35,470 nt of DNA from a virus, in the IMG/VR virus record IMGVR_UViG_3300013137_000060, positions 1 through 35,470 of that record. One strand, 5' to 3'. The notes beneath the pieces were generated by a model. That model ran no database searches, was not told where the DNA came from, and was given only the letters and a program-made list of their open reading frames with translations. Numbering within the stretch: position 1 is the first letter of the stretch; each line of letters opens with the position of its first letter. Positions 24,673 to 31,703 of the stretch are shown in pieces. A program made the position numbers and the translations under genes.

Positions 24673-24917
24673 TCAACACCGCTCTGGTCGGTTCTAATTC
24701 TCCCTCTCGGAAGATATATTCGATCTCCGATCCTGCACGGCACCACCACCAATCTCCCCTCGCGCTCTGCTGATGCGAGTTCGCGGAGGCGGTCTAGTGG
24801 GATATCCTGCATTATTTCAAGTCGCTTGCAATCAAGTTCGTACCGCTCTAATGCTTCCTGCTGAATTGCGTCAAGGCTCTCTTGCGTAGGTTCTTCAAAC
24901 ATTGACATATAACTCAC
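24633..24917 (-). CDS. Small phage protein, possibly truncated by frameshift
   Basis: This 94-residue protein has an N-terminal helix (QESLDAIQQEALERYELDCKR) and the element REGRLVVVPCRIGDRIY, found in a group of Firmicutes phage proteins that normally continue with a Cys-containing region and a C-terminal EEAEAAL-like helix. Here the frame ends soon after VEWESC, and a matching C-terminal segment appears in the -1 frame at 24511-24672. The ATG overlaps the stop of the preceding gene (ATGA). Confidence 0.55.
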   Translation of the reverse strand: MSYMSMFEEPTQESLDAIQQEALERYELDCKRLEIMQDIPLDRLRELASAEREGRLVVVPCRIGDRIYLPRGRIRTDQSGVEWESCSLKADGLT

Positions 24918-25240
24918 CGTTCACCGATCCTTTCCAGCATGTGCGCCCCGCAATGCGGGCAAAAATTAGGAAACCATTCGTTTCTTTCCCCATCTAGTGG
25001 GTTTCCCATTTCGCAAACAGAACACATATAAAACTTTGCTTCTCTGCCCGATTCATATTTGTACTTTACCCACCCTCCCCGCACGACAGGCTCAACGTCG
25101 GCGGCGGGAATGGCTTCGATAACCTCTGGCGCAATCACGTCCAAGAATACAAACATATCGACAGTTTTTGCGGCTTTGGTCATTTCTCTGAATGTTTTTG
25201 TCGCTTCGCCGCGCTCGATGTACTCTTTCTGTTCGCTCAT
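24914..25240 (-). CDS. Small zinc-ribbon protein of the phage early region
   Basis: The 108-residue product starts MSEQKEYIERGEATKTF, has the common ADVEPVVRGGWVKY middle segment and a C-terminal zinc ribbon MCSVCEMG...FCPHCGAHM. This layout is widespread in Firmicutes phage accessory proteins of unknown function. Stop-start overlaps join it to both neighbours. Confidence 0.75.
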   Translation of the reverse strand: MSEQKEYIERGEATKTFREMTKAAKTVDMFVFLDVIAPEVIEAIPAADVEPVVRGGWVKYKYESGREAKFYMCSVCEMGNPLDGERNEWFPNFCPHCGAHMLERIGER

Positions 25241-25380
25241 TGGTTCGATCCTCCTTCGATCTTCCTTCGGGTTCTCTCTCGTTTTGCCGTCAGCCGCTTA
25301 ATGAACTTGTTCCCCCACCAGAACGGCATCCAGTCGTTACGAGCAATGGCAACGTGATCTTTTCGGTTTGAACGCTTCAT
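25237..25380 (-). CDS. 47-residue basic protein
   Basis: The short frame encodes MKRSNRKDHVAIARNDWMPF followed by WWGNKFIKRLTAKRERTRRK, strongly basic with a Trp pair. CGGAG lies about 8 nt before the ATG. Both ends overlap neighbours by ATGA, which is the main support. A nucleic-acid-binding role is possible from charge only. Confidence 0.5.
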   Translation of the reverse strand: MKRSNRKDHVAIARNDWMPFWWGNKFIKRLTAKRERTRRKIEGGSNQ

Positions 25381-25580
25381 TTTTCGCTCCGTTCCAGCAC
25401 CGCGATAAACCCGCATGCAAGGATCACGCTCTCGGCACTGTATAGCTTCCCGAACCATCCAATAACAACATTGAGCACTAACGCCGCGTTGCTGATCGCA
25501 GGGGTCACAGAGCTTACGAGAATCAGCGTGAATAGGATGGCCCCGCCGACGATCAGATACCATTTAAGTGCGGTTTTCAT
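25377..25580 (-). CDS. 67-residue two-span membrane protein
   Basis: The product begins MKTALKWYLIVGGAILFTLIL and has a second hydrophobic segment around ESVILACGFIAVL, with a short charged end (ERSEK). ATG 25580 overlaps the upstream stop by ATGA, and GGAGAGAAAAC precedes it. Longer starts would run through the upstream gene. Function unknown. Confidence 0.6.
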   Translation of the reverse strand: MKTALKWYLIVGGAILFTLILVSSVTPAISNAALVLNVVIGWFGKLYSAESVILACGFIAVLERSEK

Positions 25581-25918
25581 GTTTTCTCTCCTTCCGTGTA
25601 CGGGCTGTTGAGGAACGCTCTTATGCACTCCTTGCAGTCCTTGTATGAGCTGCATTCTTCAATCGGAATATCCGTAACGCGACAGAATTCAGTGCAGTTC
25701 AACCATTCAACCTTCTCCTCGACCGTCATCTTGTTGATGCGCTCGTTCCACGTCAGCGGCGCGTTCTCATGTCGGGTTTGCTCGGCGCGGAGAAGTTTCA
25801 ACGCAAGTTCGTATGCATCAATTGTGACACGCTTTCCGTAATGTGTTTTCATGTAATTAACGCTGTCCTCGACAATCTCAATCGCCCGTTCGATTTCTGC
25901 CCGTTCGATTTCGTTCAT
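25577..25918 (-). CDS. Small protein with C-terminal Cys cluster
   Basis: This 113-residue protein has an N-terminal helical half (EIERAEIERAIEIVEDSVNYM, then AYELALKLLRAEQ) and a C-terminal cluster LNCTEFC...ECSSYKDCKECIRAF, a likely metal-binding element seen in short phage proteins. The stop and start overlap neighbouring genes by 4 nt each. No function is known. Confidence 0.65.
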   Translation of the reverse strand: MNEIERAEIERAIEIVEDSVNYMKTHYGKRVTIDAYELALKLLRAEQTRHENAPLTWNERINKMTVEEKVEWLNCTEFCRVTDIPIEECSSYKDCKECIRAFLNSPYTEGEKT

Positions 25919-26130
25919 GCATCCTCCTTGTGTTCGCGCTCGTAGGCGGCGATGGCAGTCTGGATGTGTTCCCTATAGCCAGACGGAATCCATCCGAGTT
26001 TTCGTTTTGCGATAATCAAGTCCTTTGTTTCCGTAATACCGTATGGCATCGGAAACCCGCTAAATGCAATAACGAACTCACATCCATCATCCCGCAGCCT
26101 TTTCAGCTCCTCGTGGTCTTCCCTAGTCAT
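25915..26130 (-). CDS. Hypothetical 71-residue protein
   Basis: The product begins MTREDHEELKRLRDDGCEFV and has a compact alpha/beta look (IAFSGFPMPYG; KRKLGWIPSGYREH). GGAGGTAACCC precedes the ATG, which overlaps the preceding small gene by 8 nt. No family was recognised. Confidence 0.6.
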   Translation of the reverse strand: MTREDHEELKRLRDDGCEFVIAFSGFPMPYGITETKDLIIAKRKLGWIPSGYREHIQTAIAAYEREHKEDA

Positions 26131-26275
26131 GGGTTACCTCCACTTGCTCCTTGTCTAGAAACTCCATCACAGCAGGATCGAAGTCGTCTTCCCCGTATTC
26201 TCCGCTGTGCAACGCGCTCGAAATCGCCGACGCGCAAAACGCCTTGTCAATCTGAATCCGCTCGTAGTTCGTCAT
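26123..26275 (-). CDS. 50-residue acidic protein
   Basis: The frame encodes MTNYERIQIDKAFCASAISS and continues through an acidic region (SGEYGEDDFDPAVMEFLDKE). Its ATG overlaps the preceding stop (ATGA), GAAGGAGCAAGCG lies just upstream, and its stop overlaps the next ATG by 8 nt. These coupling signals are the main support. Function unknown. Confidence 0.55.
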   Translation of the reverse strand: MTNYERIQIDKAFCASAISSALHSGEYGEDDFDPAVMEFLDKEQVEVTHD

Positions 26276-26394
26276 TCGCTTGCTCCTTCGATCAGTTCCC
26301 TTATCTTTTCTATCGCCCTATCGGTCACCGGATTCTGTACTCCGTTGTAAAGCAGAGCGTCCTCAATTTCTTTGATCGCTTCCGCATAAGTCAT
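26272..26394 (-). CDS. 40-residue helical protein after the integrase gene
   Basis: The frame encodes MTYAEAIKEIEDALLYNGVQ and a second helix ending IRELIEGASE. GGAAGAAAG precedes the ATG, which lies 13 nt after the integrase stop, and the stop overlaps the next ATG. It is a small two-helix protein of unknown role, co-transcribed with the integrase. Confidence 0.55.
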   Translation of the reverse strand: MTYAEAIKEIEDALLYNGVQNPVTDRAIEKIRELIEGASE

Positions 26395-26406
26395 AATCTT
26401 TCTTCC

Positions 26407-27339
26407 TCACAATTCTACCGTCGCACAGGCGGCTTGCCTTACATCATTTCCTACGCCTACGTATCTCTTGATCTGTCCAAGACCACTATGACCAAGCTGT
26501 GCGGCTACAACATAAATGTCCCGCGTGTTCTCGTAAAGCGTAGTTGCAAATGACTTTCTTAGTCCGTGAGCCGATCTTCCGCGTTCTTTTAGATTCGATG
26601 CTTCAAGGTACTTGTCCACGATATTATTAATCGCTCTAAGACTGATCCTTGTTGACTGTTGCGATAAGAACAGCATGGGGCTTCCTGCGTGGTATTTGAG
26701 CGATTTCCTGTGATGACCAATATACTCGGACAGGATTCCCGCAACACCCTCTGAAAAGTAGCAGTACCGTTCTTTGTTTCCCTTTCCGTGGATAAGCACA
26801 ACTCGTTCAGAAAGATCAACGTCAGTCAGCTCAACATTGCACAGCTCGTCGCGCCGAACTCCTGAACCAAGAAACAGATACATGATCGCAATGTCGCGCA
26901 TATGAGCAGTCTCGTTCACTGATACTCCGGTTCTCACTACGGACAGGAGATCGTCGCGCTCTGAATGATTGATAATCGACGGTTCGACTTGCGGAATCTT
27001 TGGTGCTTTCAGCATGTGAAACGCCTTATTAACAGAATCAGGAGCGGCTTCTGCATCTTCGCAGAGCCAACGGAAGAAGCACCGAACCGCCTTGATTTTC
27101 CTTGCGCGAGTGGATGCTTTCATTCCGTTGTCTGCTAAAGTTTTCGCGTATGCGTTTGCGTCCGGCTTTCGGAGGTCTGCAATTCGTTTGTCTGCGATCT
27201 CTGGAATGCCAGAAAAGATCACAGCCATTTGACGAACGTCACCAGCGTACGCCGTTATGGTCGTATTCGGTTTTCCCTCAACCTCCGCGAGATACGCCGA
27301 AAATCGGTCAATATAAGACAGCAGTTCCTCTTTCAGCAT
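26407..27339 (-). CDS. int: Tyrosine recombinase (integrase / XerC-D type)
   Basis: The 310-residue protein has an N-terminal SAM-like core-binding domain (SYIDRFSAYLAEVEGKPNTT; ARKIKAVRCFFRWL) and a complete catalytic set: Arg162 in GVRRDEL, Lys186 in GKGNKER, His258 and Arg261 in HGLRKS, His284 in LGHSG, and Tyr293 in IKRYV. It should cut and rejoin DNA at specific sites by a covalent phosphotyrosine. Its size and motifs are close to XerC/D, so chromosome integration or dimer resolution are both possible. It is the first gene behind promoter P2, with GGAGG 7 nt upstream of the ATG. No attachment site was recognised beside it. Confidence 0.92.
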   Translation of the reverse strand: MLKEELLSYIDRFSAYLAEVEGKPNTTITAYAGDVRQMAVIFSGIPEIADKRIADLRKPDANAYAKTLADNGMKASTRARKIKAVRCFFRWLCEDAEAAPDSVNKAFHMLKAPKIPQVEPSIINHSERDDLLSVVRTGVSVNETAHMRDIAIMYLFLGSGVRRDELCNVELTDVDLSERVVLIHGKGNKERYCYFSEGVAGILSEYIGHHRKSLKYHAGSPMLFLSQQSTRISLRAINNIVDKYLEASNLKERGRSAHGLRKSFATTLYENTRDIYVVAAQLGHSGLGQIKRYVGVGNDVRQAACATVEL

Positions 27340-27404
27340 ACGCGAACCTCCTTGTGTGCGGGAATTATTGCTTTGTTTTGTCCCGCTGAATTTGTTATGT
27401 GCAT

Positions 27405-27433
27405 ATTATATCATGCTAGTTGTTGTTAGTCAA
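27405..27433 (-). promoter_or_regulatory. Early promoter P2 (sigma-A type), near copy of P1
   Basis: On the minus strand TTGACT (27433-27428) and TATAAT (27410-27405) are 17 bp apart, again with TG before the -10 box. The spacer starts AACAACAA, and the -10 is followed by ATGCACATA. Predicted transcription starts near 27398, about 59 nt before the integrase ATG. The first part of the spacer, the extended -10 and the CACATA downstream match P1. The site lies in the last codons (LTNNN-stop) of the gene at 27416-27640. Confidence 0.82.
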
Positions 27434-27640
27434 GGGTTTTCCTGTCAAATATGCCAAGATTCCCGCTTTACAGTCCGCGCCAGACATGTTCTTGCATCCC
27501 ATCTCCCGTCCTTTGCCATAAACGCAATAACAGCAGGACGCTTTGAGCAGTTTTTCGGCTAGTTGGTCGGGGGTTGACAGAACAAACTCACGGTATGGCG
27601 TGATAGTTATCGTGATTGCGTTGTCTGAAAATTGTTCCAT
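27416..27640 (-). CDS. Small Cys-rich protein ending inside promoter P2
   Basis: This 74-residue protein has an N-terminal beta segment (AITITITPYREFVLS) and a Cys-rich middle (KASCCYCVYGKG...GCKNMSGADCKAG), consistent with metal binding. Its last codons overlap the -35 box and spacer of promoter P2. Its ATG shares a base with the preceding stop (TAATG). No named family. Confidence 0.65.
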   Translation of the reverse strand: MEQFSDNAITITITPYREFVLSTPDQLAEKLLKASCCYCVYGKGREMGCKNMSGADCKAGILAYLTGKPLTNNN

Positions 27641-28050
27641 TATTCCCTTTCCTCCAACGGTGCGTAGTCGGAAAGTAAGAGGGGTTCGGAATCGTAAAAA
27701 GATAGAATCTTTTCAAGAAATCCGTCACGCCTATCGCTGTAATGATGATCTTGATATTCAATCTTCCAGCAATAATCTTCTTTTATTGGTTCATGCGTGA
27801 ACAGATAGCAATTTCCATCCAAATCCTTAGCGGCATAGTTATATCCGTTTCTTTGTTCCTCTCGCATCCACGCCAACTGATCTGGCGTGAACGGGTTCGG
27901 CGCGGGTTCGGACAATTCTTTGCGTAGTCCTTGTAACGAAATCGCCCATCCTTCGAGATTTTTAGCCAACATTTCTCTGTTTGCGATAATCTCCAAATGT
28001 GCTACAAATTCAACTGCCGTCATATCCCTCGGCGCTTTTTGTTTAATCAT
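27640..28050 (-). CDS. Hypothetical protein with aromatic C-terminal domain
   Basis: This 136-residue protein has an N-terminal helical half (DMTAVEFVAHLEIIANREML) and a C-terminal half rich in Tyr, Trp and acidic residues (NGYNYAAKDLDGNCYLF; DYCWKIEYQDHHY), probably a small beta domain. It overlaps both neighbouring genes by a few bases. No domain was recognised. Confidence 0.6.
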   Translation of the reverse strand: MIKQKAPRDMTAVEFVAHLEIIANREMLAKNLEGWAISLQGLRKELSEPAPNPFTPDQLAWMREEQRNGYNYAAKDLDGNCYLFTHEPIKEDYCWKIEYQDHHYSDRRDGFLEKILSFYDSEPLLLSDYAPLEERE

Positions 28051-28219
28051 TCTTCTTTTCCTCCTTCAACCATTCGATTTCTTTTTCGATTGCTTCTTTT
28101 CTCGTTTCTGCTTCTCCCGCAAAGTCTCCGATGAAAACCATTCGTTTAGAGTACTTGTAGAATGCAGACTTGATTCGCGTGTTTGCTATTTCTTCTAGCA
28201 TGGATTCTAGGTTGGTCAT
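28043..28219 (-). CDS. 58-residue helical protein
   Basis: The frame from ATG 28219 encodes MTNLESMLEEIANTRIKSAF and a charged helix (ETRKEAIEKEIEWLKEEK). Start and stop overlap neighbours by 4 and 8 nt. An earlier in-frame start would overlap the upstream gene by 46 nt and is not needed. GAGGAGGAATCGAA upstream supplies the ribosome binding site. Function unknown. Confidence 0.55.
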   Translation of the reverse strand: MTNLESMLEEIANTRIKSAFYKYSKRMVFIGDFAGEAETRKEAIEKEIEWLKEEKKND

Positions 28220-28602
28220 TTCGATTCCTCCTCTTGGTACGCCAGACGCTCTTTCGCCCAATTCAACTGTTCAATAAAAGAGTCAATGCTTCCCACTTGG
28301 TAGAACCTGAACGCGGTAATCGGCTCCTCTAGCTCGTCGCGTATCTCGCGTTGTGTTCCAACCTGTTCTTCTATGCCGTCCGGAATATAGTTGACCGAAA
28401 TAAACGCACTTCCGTCTAACATCGTTCCAGACCCAACGGTCAGGTGCGACTTCTCGTTTGGCTTCGTGAAATTGATGCACTCGACGGTATCTTCGTCCTC
28501 GCCGCGCGATTCTCGCATTGCGTTAAGACATTCATCGAATTGATGAACTTCGTCCAGAACCTTCGCAAAATACTTGCAGATTTTACCGATCAGTTTCTTC
28601 AT
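28216..28602 (-). CDS. Hypothetical acidic protein
   Basis: This 128-residue protein has a basic N-terminus (MKKLIGKICKYFAKV), an acidic central region and a segment TVECINFTKPNEKSHLTVGSG that reads as beta strands. The ATG overlaps the stop of the YopX gene (ATGA); GGAGGAAAAAGA precedes it. No domain was recognised. Confidence 0.6.
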   Translation of the reverse strand: MKKLIGKICKYFAKVLDEVHQFDECLNAMRESRGEDEDTVECINFTKPNEKSHLTVGSGTMLDGSAFISVNYIPDGIEEQVGTQREIRDELEEPITAFRFYQVGSIDSFIEQLNWAKERLAYQEEESK

Positions 28603-29078
28603 TCTTTTTCCTCCTTCACGTCGAAGATTGTTCCGATGACGATGCAATCTCCGTTAAATATAACGTCAAACCAATTTGATTCAATCTGCGCATCGTAATC
28701 TTCGCGCAAACGCATGCATCCGTTGTGATGCTCCACTACAAATTTCCTCTTGAACGCTTTCATTGGATTTCCGTCCTTGGAGAAGAATTCATTCCACGAG
28801 CAGCACTCGACAATATCCCCCTCGAAAATCTGCTTTCCGTTCTTGTCAAGCAGTCCAGTGAATTGGCCGATAGTTTCTGGGATAACCTCACATAATGGAA
28901 ACGTATGCTTCATTCCGTTTTCGATGACAATGGGCGGCTGAATCCAATCGTAAGATTTACTATCGCCTCCAACAAAGTAGCCATGAACCCAACATCCCCA
29001 AAGCTTTCGTCCGTTCACGATAACCGCTTCATTTAATTTAGGATTTTCAAAAAACCCCCTGAATAAAATCTCTCGCAT
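28599..29078 (-). CDS. YopX family protein
   Basis: The 159-residue product begins MREILFRGFFENPKLNEAVI and contains CWVHGYFVGG, CEVIPETIGQFTGLLDKNGK and FEGDIVEC, the consecutive signatures of the YopX family found in many Firmicutes phages. No biochemical role has been established for the family. ATG 29078 is selected over GTG 29087 because AAAGGGTG lies about 6 nt upstream and MREILFRG is the usual start. Confidence 0.88.
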   Translation of the reverse strand: MREILFRGFFENPKLNEAVIVNGRKLWGCWVHGYFVGGDSKSYDWIQPPIVIENGMKHTFPLCEVIPETIGQFTGLLDKNGKQIFEGDIVECCSWNEFFSKDGNPMKAFKRKFVVEHHNGCMRLREDYDAQIESNWFDVIFNGDCIVIGTIFDVKEEKE

Positions 29079-29093
29079 AAAAATCACCCTTTC

Positions 29094-29735
29094 TTAGTCA
29101 AACTGACTCGTGTCGCATAGTATTTTCCAGTTCTTGTCGTAAACTTTACAGTATTTCACATCGTCCGAAAATCGCAAGTAGATTCCTGTCAGCGGCGTAT
29201 ATCTGTGCGTGAAGTCTCCGCTCTGTGCTTCAACGAACGACCTCATTGCAAACTCTGCCGCTAAAGCATCGCACGCTCTGACACTCGCTTTCGGATTGTA
29301 CCCCGCAAACTCGTTTGGCTCTAGGAGCACATATCTGATGCTGTCTGAAAATCCGTCCTGCGTTGTTCTGTTCTGTACCACTTCACAAGCAACTATCTGC
29401 GTTATCCATGTTGCCTTATCCGACACGCATGACCGTCTGAATCTTGCGAGGCATCTAAACTCACCATCGTCGTATTCGCATGCATCAGCCCACTCTGGCG
29501 TTTTGGTCGGTTCTGGCGTACTTGGTCGTTCGCGTGGCGTGAGTTCTGGCTTTGGTGTTGTGAGCGGCTCTTCCGATTCCAATTCAAGAGTTACTGGTTC
29601 TGGCGTTGCAGTCGGCGTTGCGCTTGGCTCTGGTTCTGCGGCTAAAGTGTATGCGTTCATTCCAAGCAGGTATGCCATTTCACACAGAGCAACGATTACA
29701 AGTGAGTAGACGAAGTATGAGCGGTATCTTTTCAT
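29094..29735 (-). CDS. Membrane-anchored protein with Pro/Thr linker and SleB-like C-terminal domain
   Basis: The 213-residue protein starts MKRYRSYFVYSLVIVALCEM, an N-terminal membrane anchor or signal. Residues 34-80 form a Pro/Thr/Glu-rich spacer with repeated TPEP-like units, as in wall-spanning linkers. Residues 100-205 (IVACEVVQNRTTQDGFSDSI, YVLLEPNEFAGYNP) resemble the cell wall hydrolase/SleB-type pattern VVxNR...F...Vxx...EF. The family's catalytic Glu region near the domain start is not clearly present, so activity is uncertain. It lies in an early operon beside dnaB rather than with the lysis genes. An alternative is a surface-exclusion or host-envelope protein. Confidence 0.5.
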   Translation of the reverse strand: MKRYRSYFVYSLVIVALCEMAYLLGMNAYTLAAEPEPSATPTATPEPVTLELESEEPLTTPKPELTPRERPSTPEPTKTPEWADACEYDDGEFRCLARFRRSCVSDKATWITQIVACEVVQNRTTQDGFSDSIRYVLLEPNEFAGYNPKASVRACDALAAEFAMRSFVEAQSGDFTHRYTPLTGIYLRFSDDVKYCKVYDKNWKILCDTSQFD

Positions 29736-31357
29736 TCTCCCTCCGTAAATTCTTCCGGTATTTCCTCTTGCGGCACTTCTGTAAACTCTTTCTTCTCGCC
29801 GCCCCTGTCTTTTCTGAACCTTGCGTTTCTCGGATGCTCGCCCTCGTAAAACAGATAATGTTCACCATCCCACCTGATTGTTTCGATTGTTCCTGTTTGA
29901 CTGCCCTTTGATTTCAGGATGTAAAATACGGTTTCCGATGGATCGCGGCTCGGATCATCTTTGTACGGTAAACTCGGGCAAATGATAATGTTTGCGTCCG
30001 CTTCGATTCCACCCGACTCTTTGAGATCAGACATATTCGGTCGCTTGTCTTGTCTACTATCGATTGACCGATTGAACTGCACGACGACCATTACCACGCA
30101 ATCAAGTTCTTTCGCGAGAATCTTTAGCTTGCTACTGACTTGCGCGACTTCTTCCGCTCTTGATCCTGCTCTGCGTTTTCCCGATTGCGTACTGCTAGTG
30201 TCGATCTGTCCGATGTAATCAATGACCACCAAGTCCAGAGTCTTTTCAATCCGCTTAATCGCCTTGCATTTCGCCCTGATGTACTCTGCCGTAACGGACG
30301 GTGAATCGTCAATGTAGAGTGGCTTGTTCTGCAACTTCTCTGCCGCGTCCATGAACGCCAGACAAAAAGATTGACCCATTGTGCTTTGTCTGAACCGTTC
30401 AATCTCTGACCCGCTGACCAATGACATTCTGGTTTCAAGTCTTTGCAGAAACGCAACTTCGCTATCGTCCATTGTTTGAATGTAAACGACGCGATCTTTT
30501 TCGAGAAAGTTGTCCGTGACGTTCATTGCGAAACTACTCTTGCCCTGTGATGGTCTTGCCCCGACTACAACCACTTCTCCGCGCCTAAATCCGCCCTTTA
30601 GCAGCTTGTCAATCTCTGGAAATCCAGTTGAGAAGTCAGCAGCTTTTGCGTCACCCATTTCGATTGCGGCTTGCATTGCTCTCATTCCGACTCGCTCGAC
30701 TTCGTTGATTCGGCTCGATTCGATTTCCTCAACGGACGCTTGCGCGATCTTAACGTAATCCGTTCCGCCACCCATTGCATCGCGGATGACTTCGTTGCTT
30801 GCCTTTATTGCGCTTCGTCGGTTACTGTGACCCTTTACAATGTCGATGTAGTACTTGACATTCGCCGCCGTTGGTACAAACGTAACAAGATCGGTCAGAT
30901 AGAGTATTCCGCCGACTAATTCAATTTCTCCGCGATGTTCCAGAACCTCTGTTACCGTGACAAGATCAACCGCTTTGTTTTTCGATATGAGATCTTTAAT
31001 CGACTTAAATACTTTCGCGTTTGCGGGAACGTAGAAATCTTCTTCTGACAGCAGAACGCAAGCCAATTCACAAGCATCCGCGTCAATCAGCATAGAGCCA
31101 ACCACTGAACGTTCAGCGTCTCCGCTATGGGGCAACGTCAGTATTTCTTCTGGTTCAATGCGTCTTGGAGTTTCCAACTGCATCGGTTCGTACCGTCTGA
31201 CCGCTATAGGCTCGTCTGGAATCGGAATTTCGTCTTGCGCGTCAGTTTGTTCGCTCTTGGAATTAAATCGCTCTACGGGCTTCTCCTGCGGTCGTGTCGG
31301 TACTGGTTTTACAGGTTCTTCGCTGTAGAGCATGGCTTCAAAGTCATCGTATGGCAT
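29732..31357 (-). CDS. dnaB: Replicative DNA helicase (DnaB-like)
   Basis: The 541-residue protein has an N-terminal extension of about 75 polar residues, then the DnaB N-terminal domain (PHSGDAERSVVGSMLIDADA). The RecA-like domain has Walker A GARPSQGKSS (about residues 264-273), Walker B LDLVVIDYIGQID, and MVVVQFNRSIDSR with the family's sensor Gln and Arg. The hexamer unwinds DNA at the replication fork. Downstream tail residues are acidic. A probable G39P-like loader, a methyltransferase and the initiator lie just upstream, forming a self-contained replication block. The stop overlaps the next gene's ATG. Confidence 0.9.
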   Translation of the reverse strand: MPYDDFEAMLYSEEPVKPVPTRPQEKPVERFNSKSEQTDAQDEIPIPDEPIAVRRYEPMQLETPRRIEPEEILTLPHSGDAERSVVGSMLIDADACELACVLLSEEDFYVPANAKVFKSIKDLISKNKAVDLVTVTEVLEHRGEIELVGGILYLTDLVTFVPTAANVKYYIDIVKGHSNRRSAIKASNEVIRDAMGGGTDYVKIAQASVEEIESSRINEVERVGMRAMQAAIEMGDAKAADFSTGFPEIDKLLKGGFRRGEVVVVGARPSQGKSSFAMNVTDNFLEKDRVVYIQTMDDSEVAFLQRLETRMSLVSGSEIERFRQSTMGQSFCLAFMDAAEKLQNKPLYIDDSPSVTAEYIRAKCKAIKRIEKTLDLVVIDYIGQIDTSSTQSGKRRAGSRAEEVAQVSSKLKILAKELDCVVMVVVQFNRSIDSRQDKRPNMSDLKESGGIEADANIIICPSLPYKDDPSRDPSETVFYILKSKGSQTGTIETIRWDGEHYLFYEGEHPRNARFRKDRGGEKKEFTEVPQEEIPEEFTEGE

Positions 31358-31585
31358 TTATACCTCCGCTTGTGTTTCTCTCCAAAATGTCAGCGTGTCA
31401 GAATTTTTGTTCCTTTGCGCACAACACGTTATCCCTCTGAATTTTCCCTTTACGAAACTTGTAATATAACAATACGATTTTCCGTCACCAGAAACCCGAC
31501 CATCCGAAACAACGCCTTGCGCGAGAACTAGAATCTCCGCCATGCTCAAGTCCGAATCGTTGTTAATGATTAGCTTTTCTCGCAT
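31358..31585 (-). CDS. Hypothetical 75-residue protein
   Basis: The product from ATG 31585 begins MREKLIINNDSDLSMAEILV and contains short strands (SYCYITSFVKGKFRGITCCA). GGAGGAAGAA precedes this ATG, which is why it is preferred to TTG 31597. The stop is immediately adjacent to the dnaB start. It overlaps the preceding small membrane protein by 23 nt. No family recognised. Confidence 0.6.
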   Translation of the reverse strand: MREKLIINNDSDLSMAEILVLAQGVVSDGRVSGDGKSYCYITSFVKGKFRGITCCAQRNKNSDTLTFWRETQAEV

Positions 31586-31703
31586 TTCTTCCTCCAATCC
31601 TCACAATCGCTTTAATAATCGCAATCCAAGCCACAAAGAGTCCTATTACCGCCGCAAGACCTATCGCGCTGATGCAGATGATTCCGAGTTGTTCGGTGGT
31701 CAT
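31563..31703 (-). CDS. 46-residue single-span membrane protein
   Basis: The frame encodes MTTEQLGIICISAIGLAAVI followed by GLFVAWIAIIKAIV and a basic tail, one long hydrophobic helix. GGAGGAAGAAAA precedes the ATG, which overlaps the helicase-loader stop (ATGA). The good ribosome binding site and coupling support a real gene despite its length. Function unknown. Confidence 0.6.
   Translation of the reverse strand: MTTEQLGIICISAIGLAAVIGLFVAWIAIIKAIVRIGGRNARKANH

Noticed and set aside
24655-24675. GGGAAAG heptamer on the minus strand at the frameshift candidate, as in the lambda G-T site
   Set aside because: The heptamer is not in the X-XXY-YYZ register of the upstream gene's reading frame, so it would not support programmed -1 slippage from that gene.
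25930-26553. 207-codon open frame on the plus strand opposite the integrase end and small genes
   Set aside because: The minus strand here holds the integrase catalytic C-terminus and several coupled small genes. The plus-strand product has no recognisable features.
29209-29709. 166-codon open frame on the plus strand opposite the SleB-like gene
   Set aside because: It is a mirror of the Pro/Thr linker (Ser/Gly/Val-rich) without a ribosome binding site, inside a leftward operon with tight stop-start overlaps.
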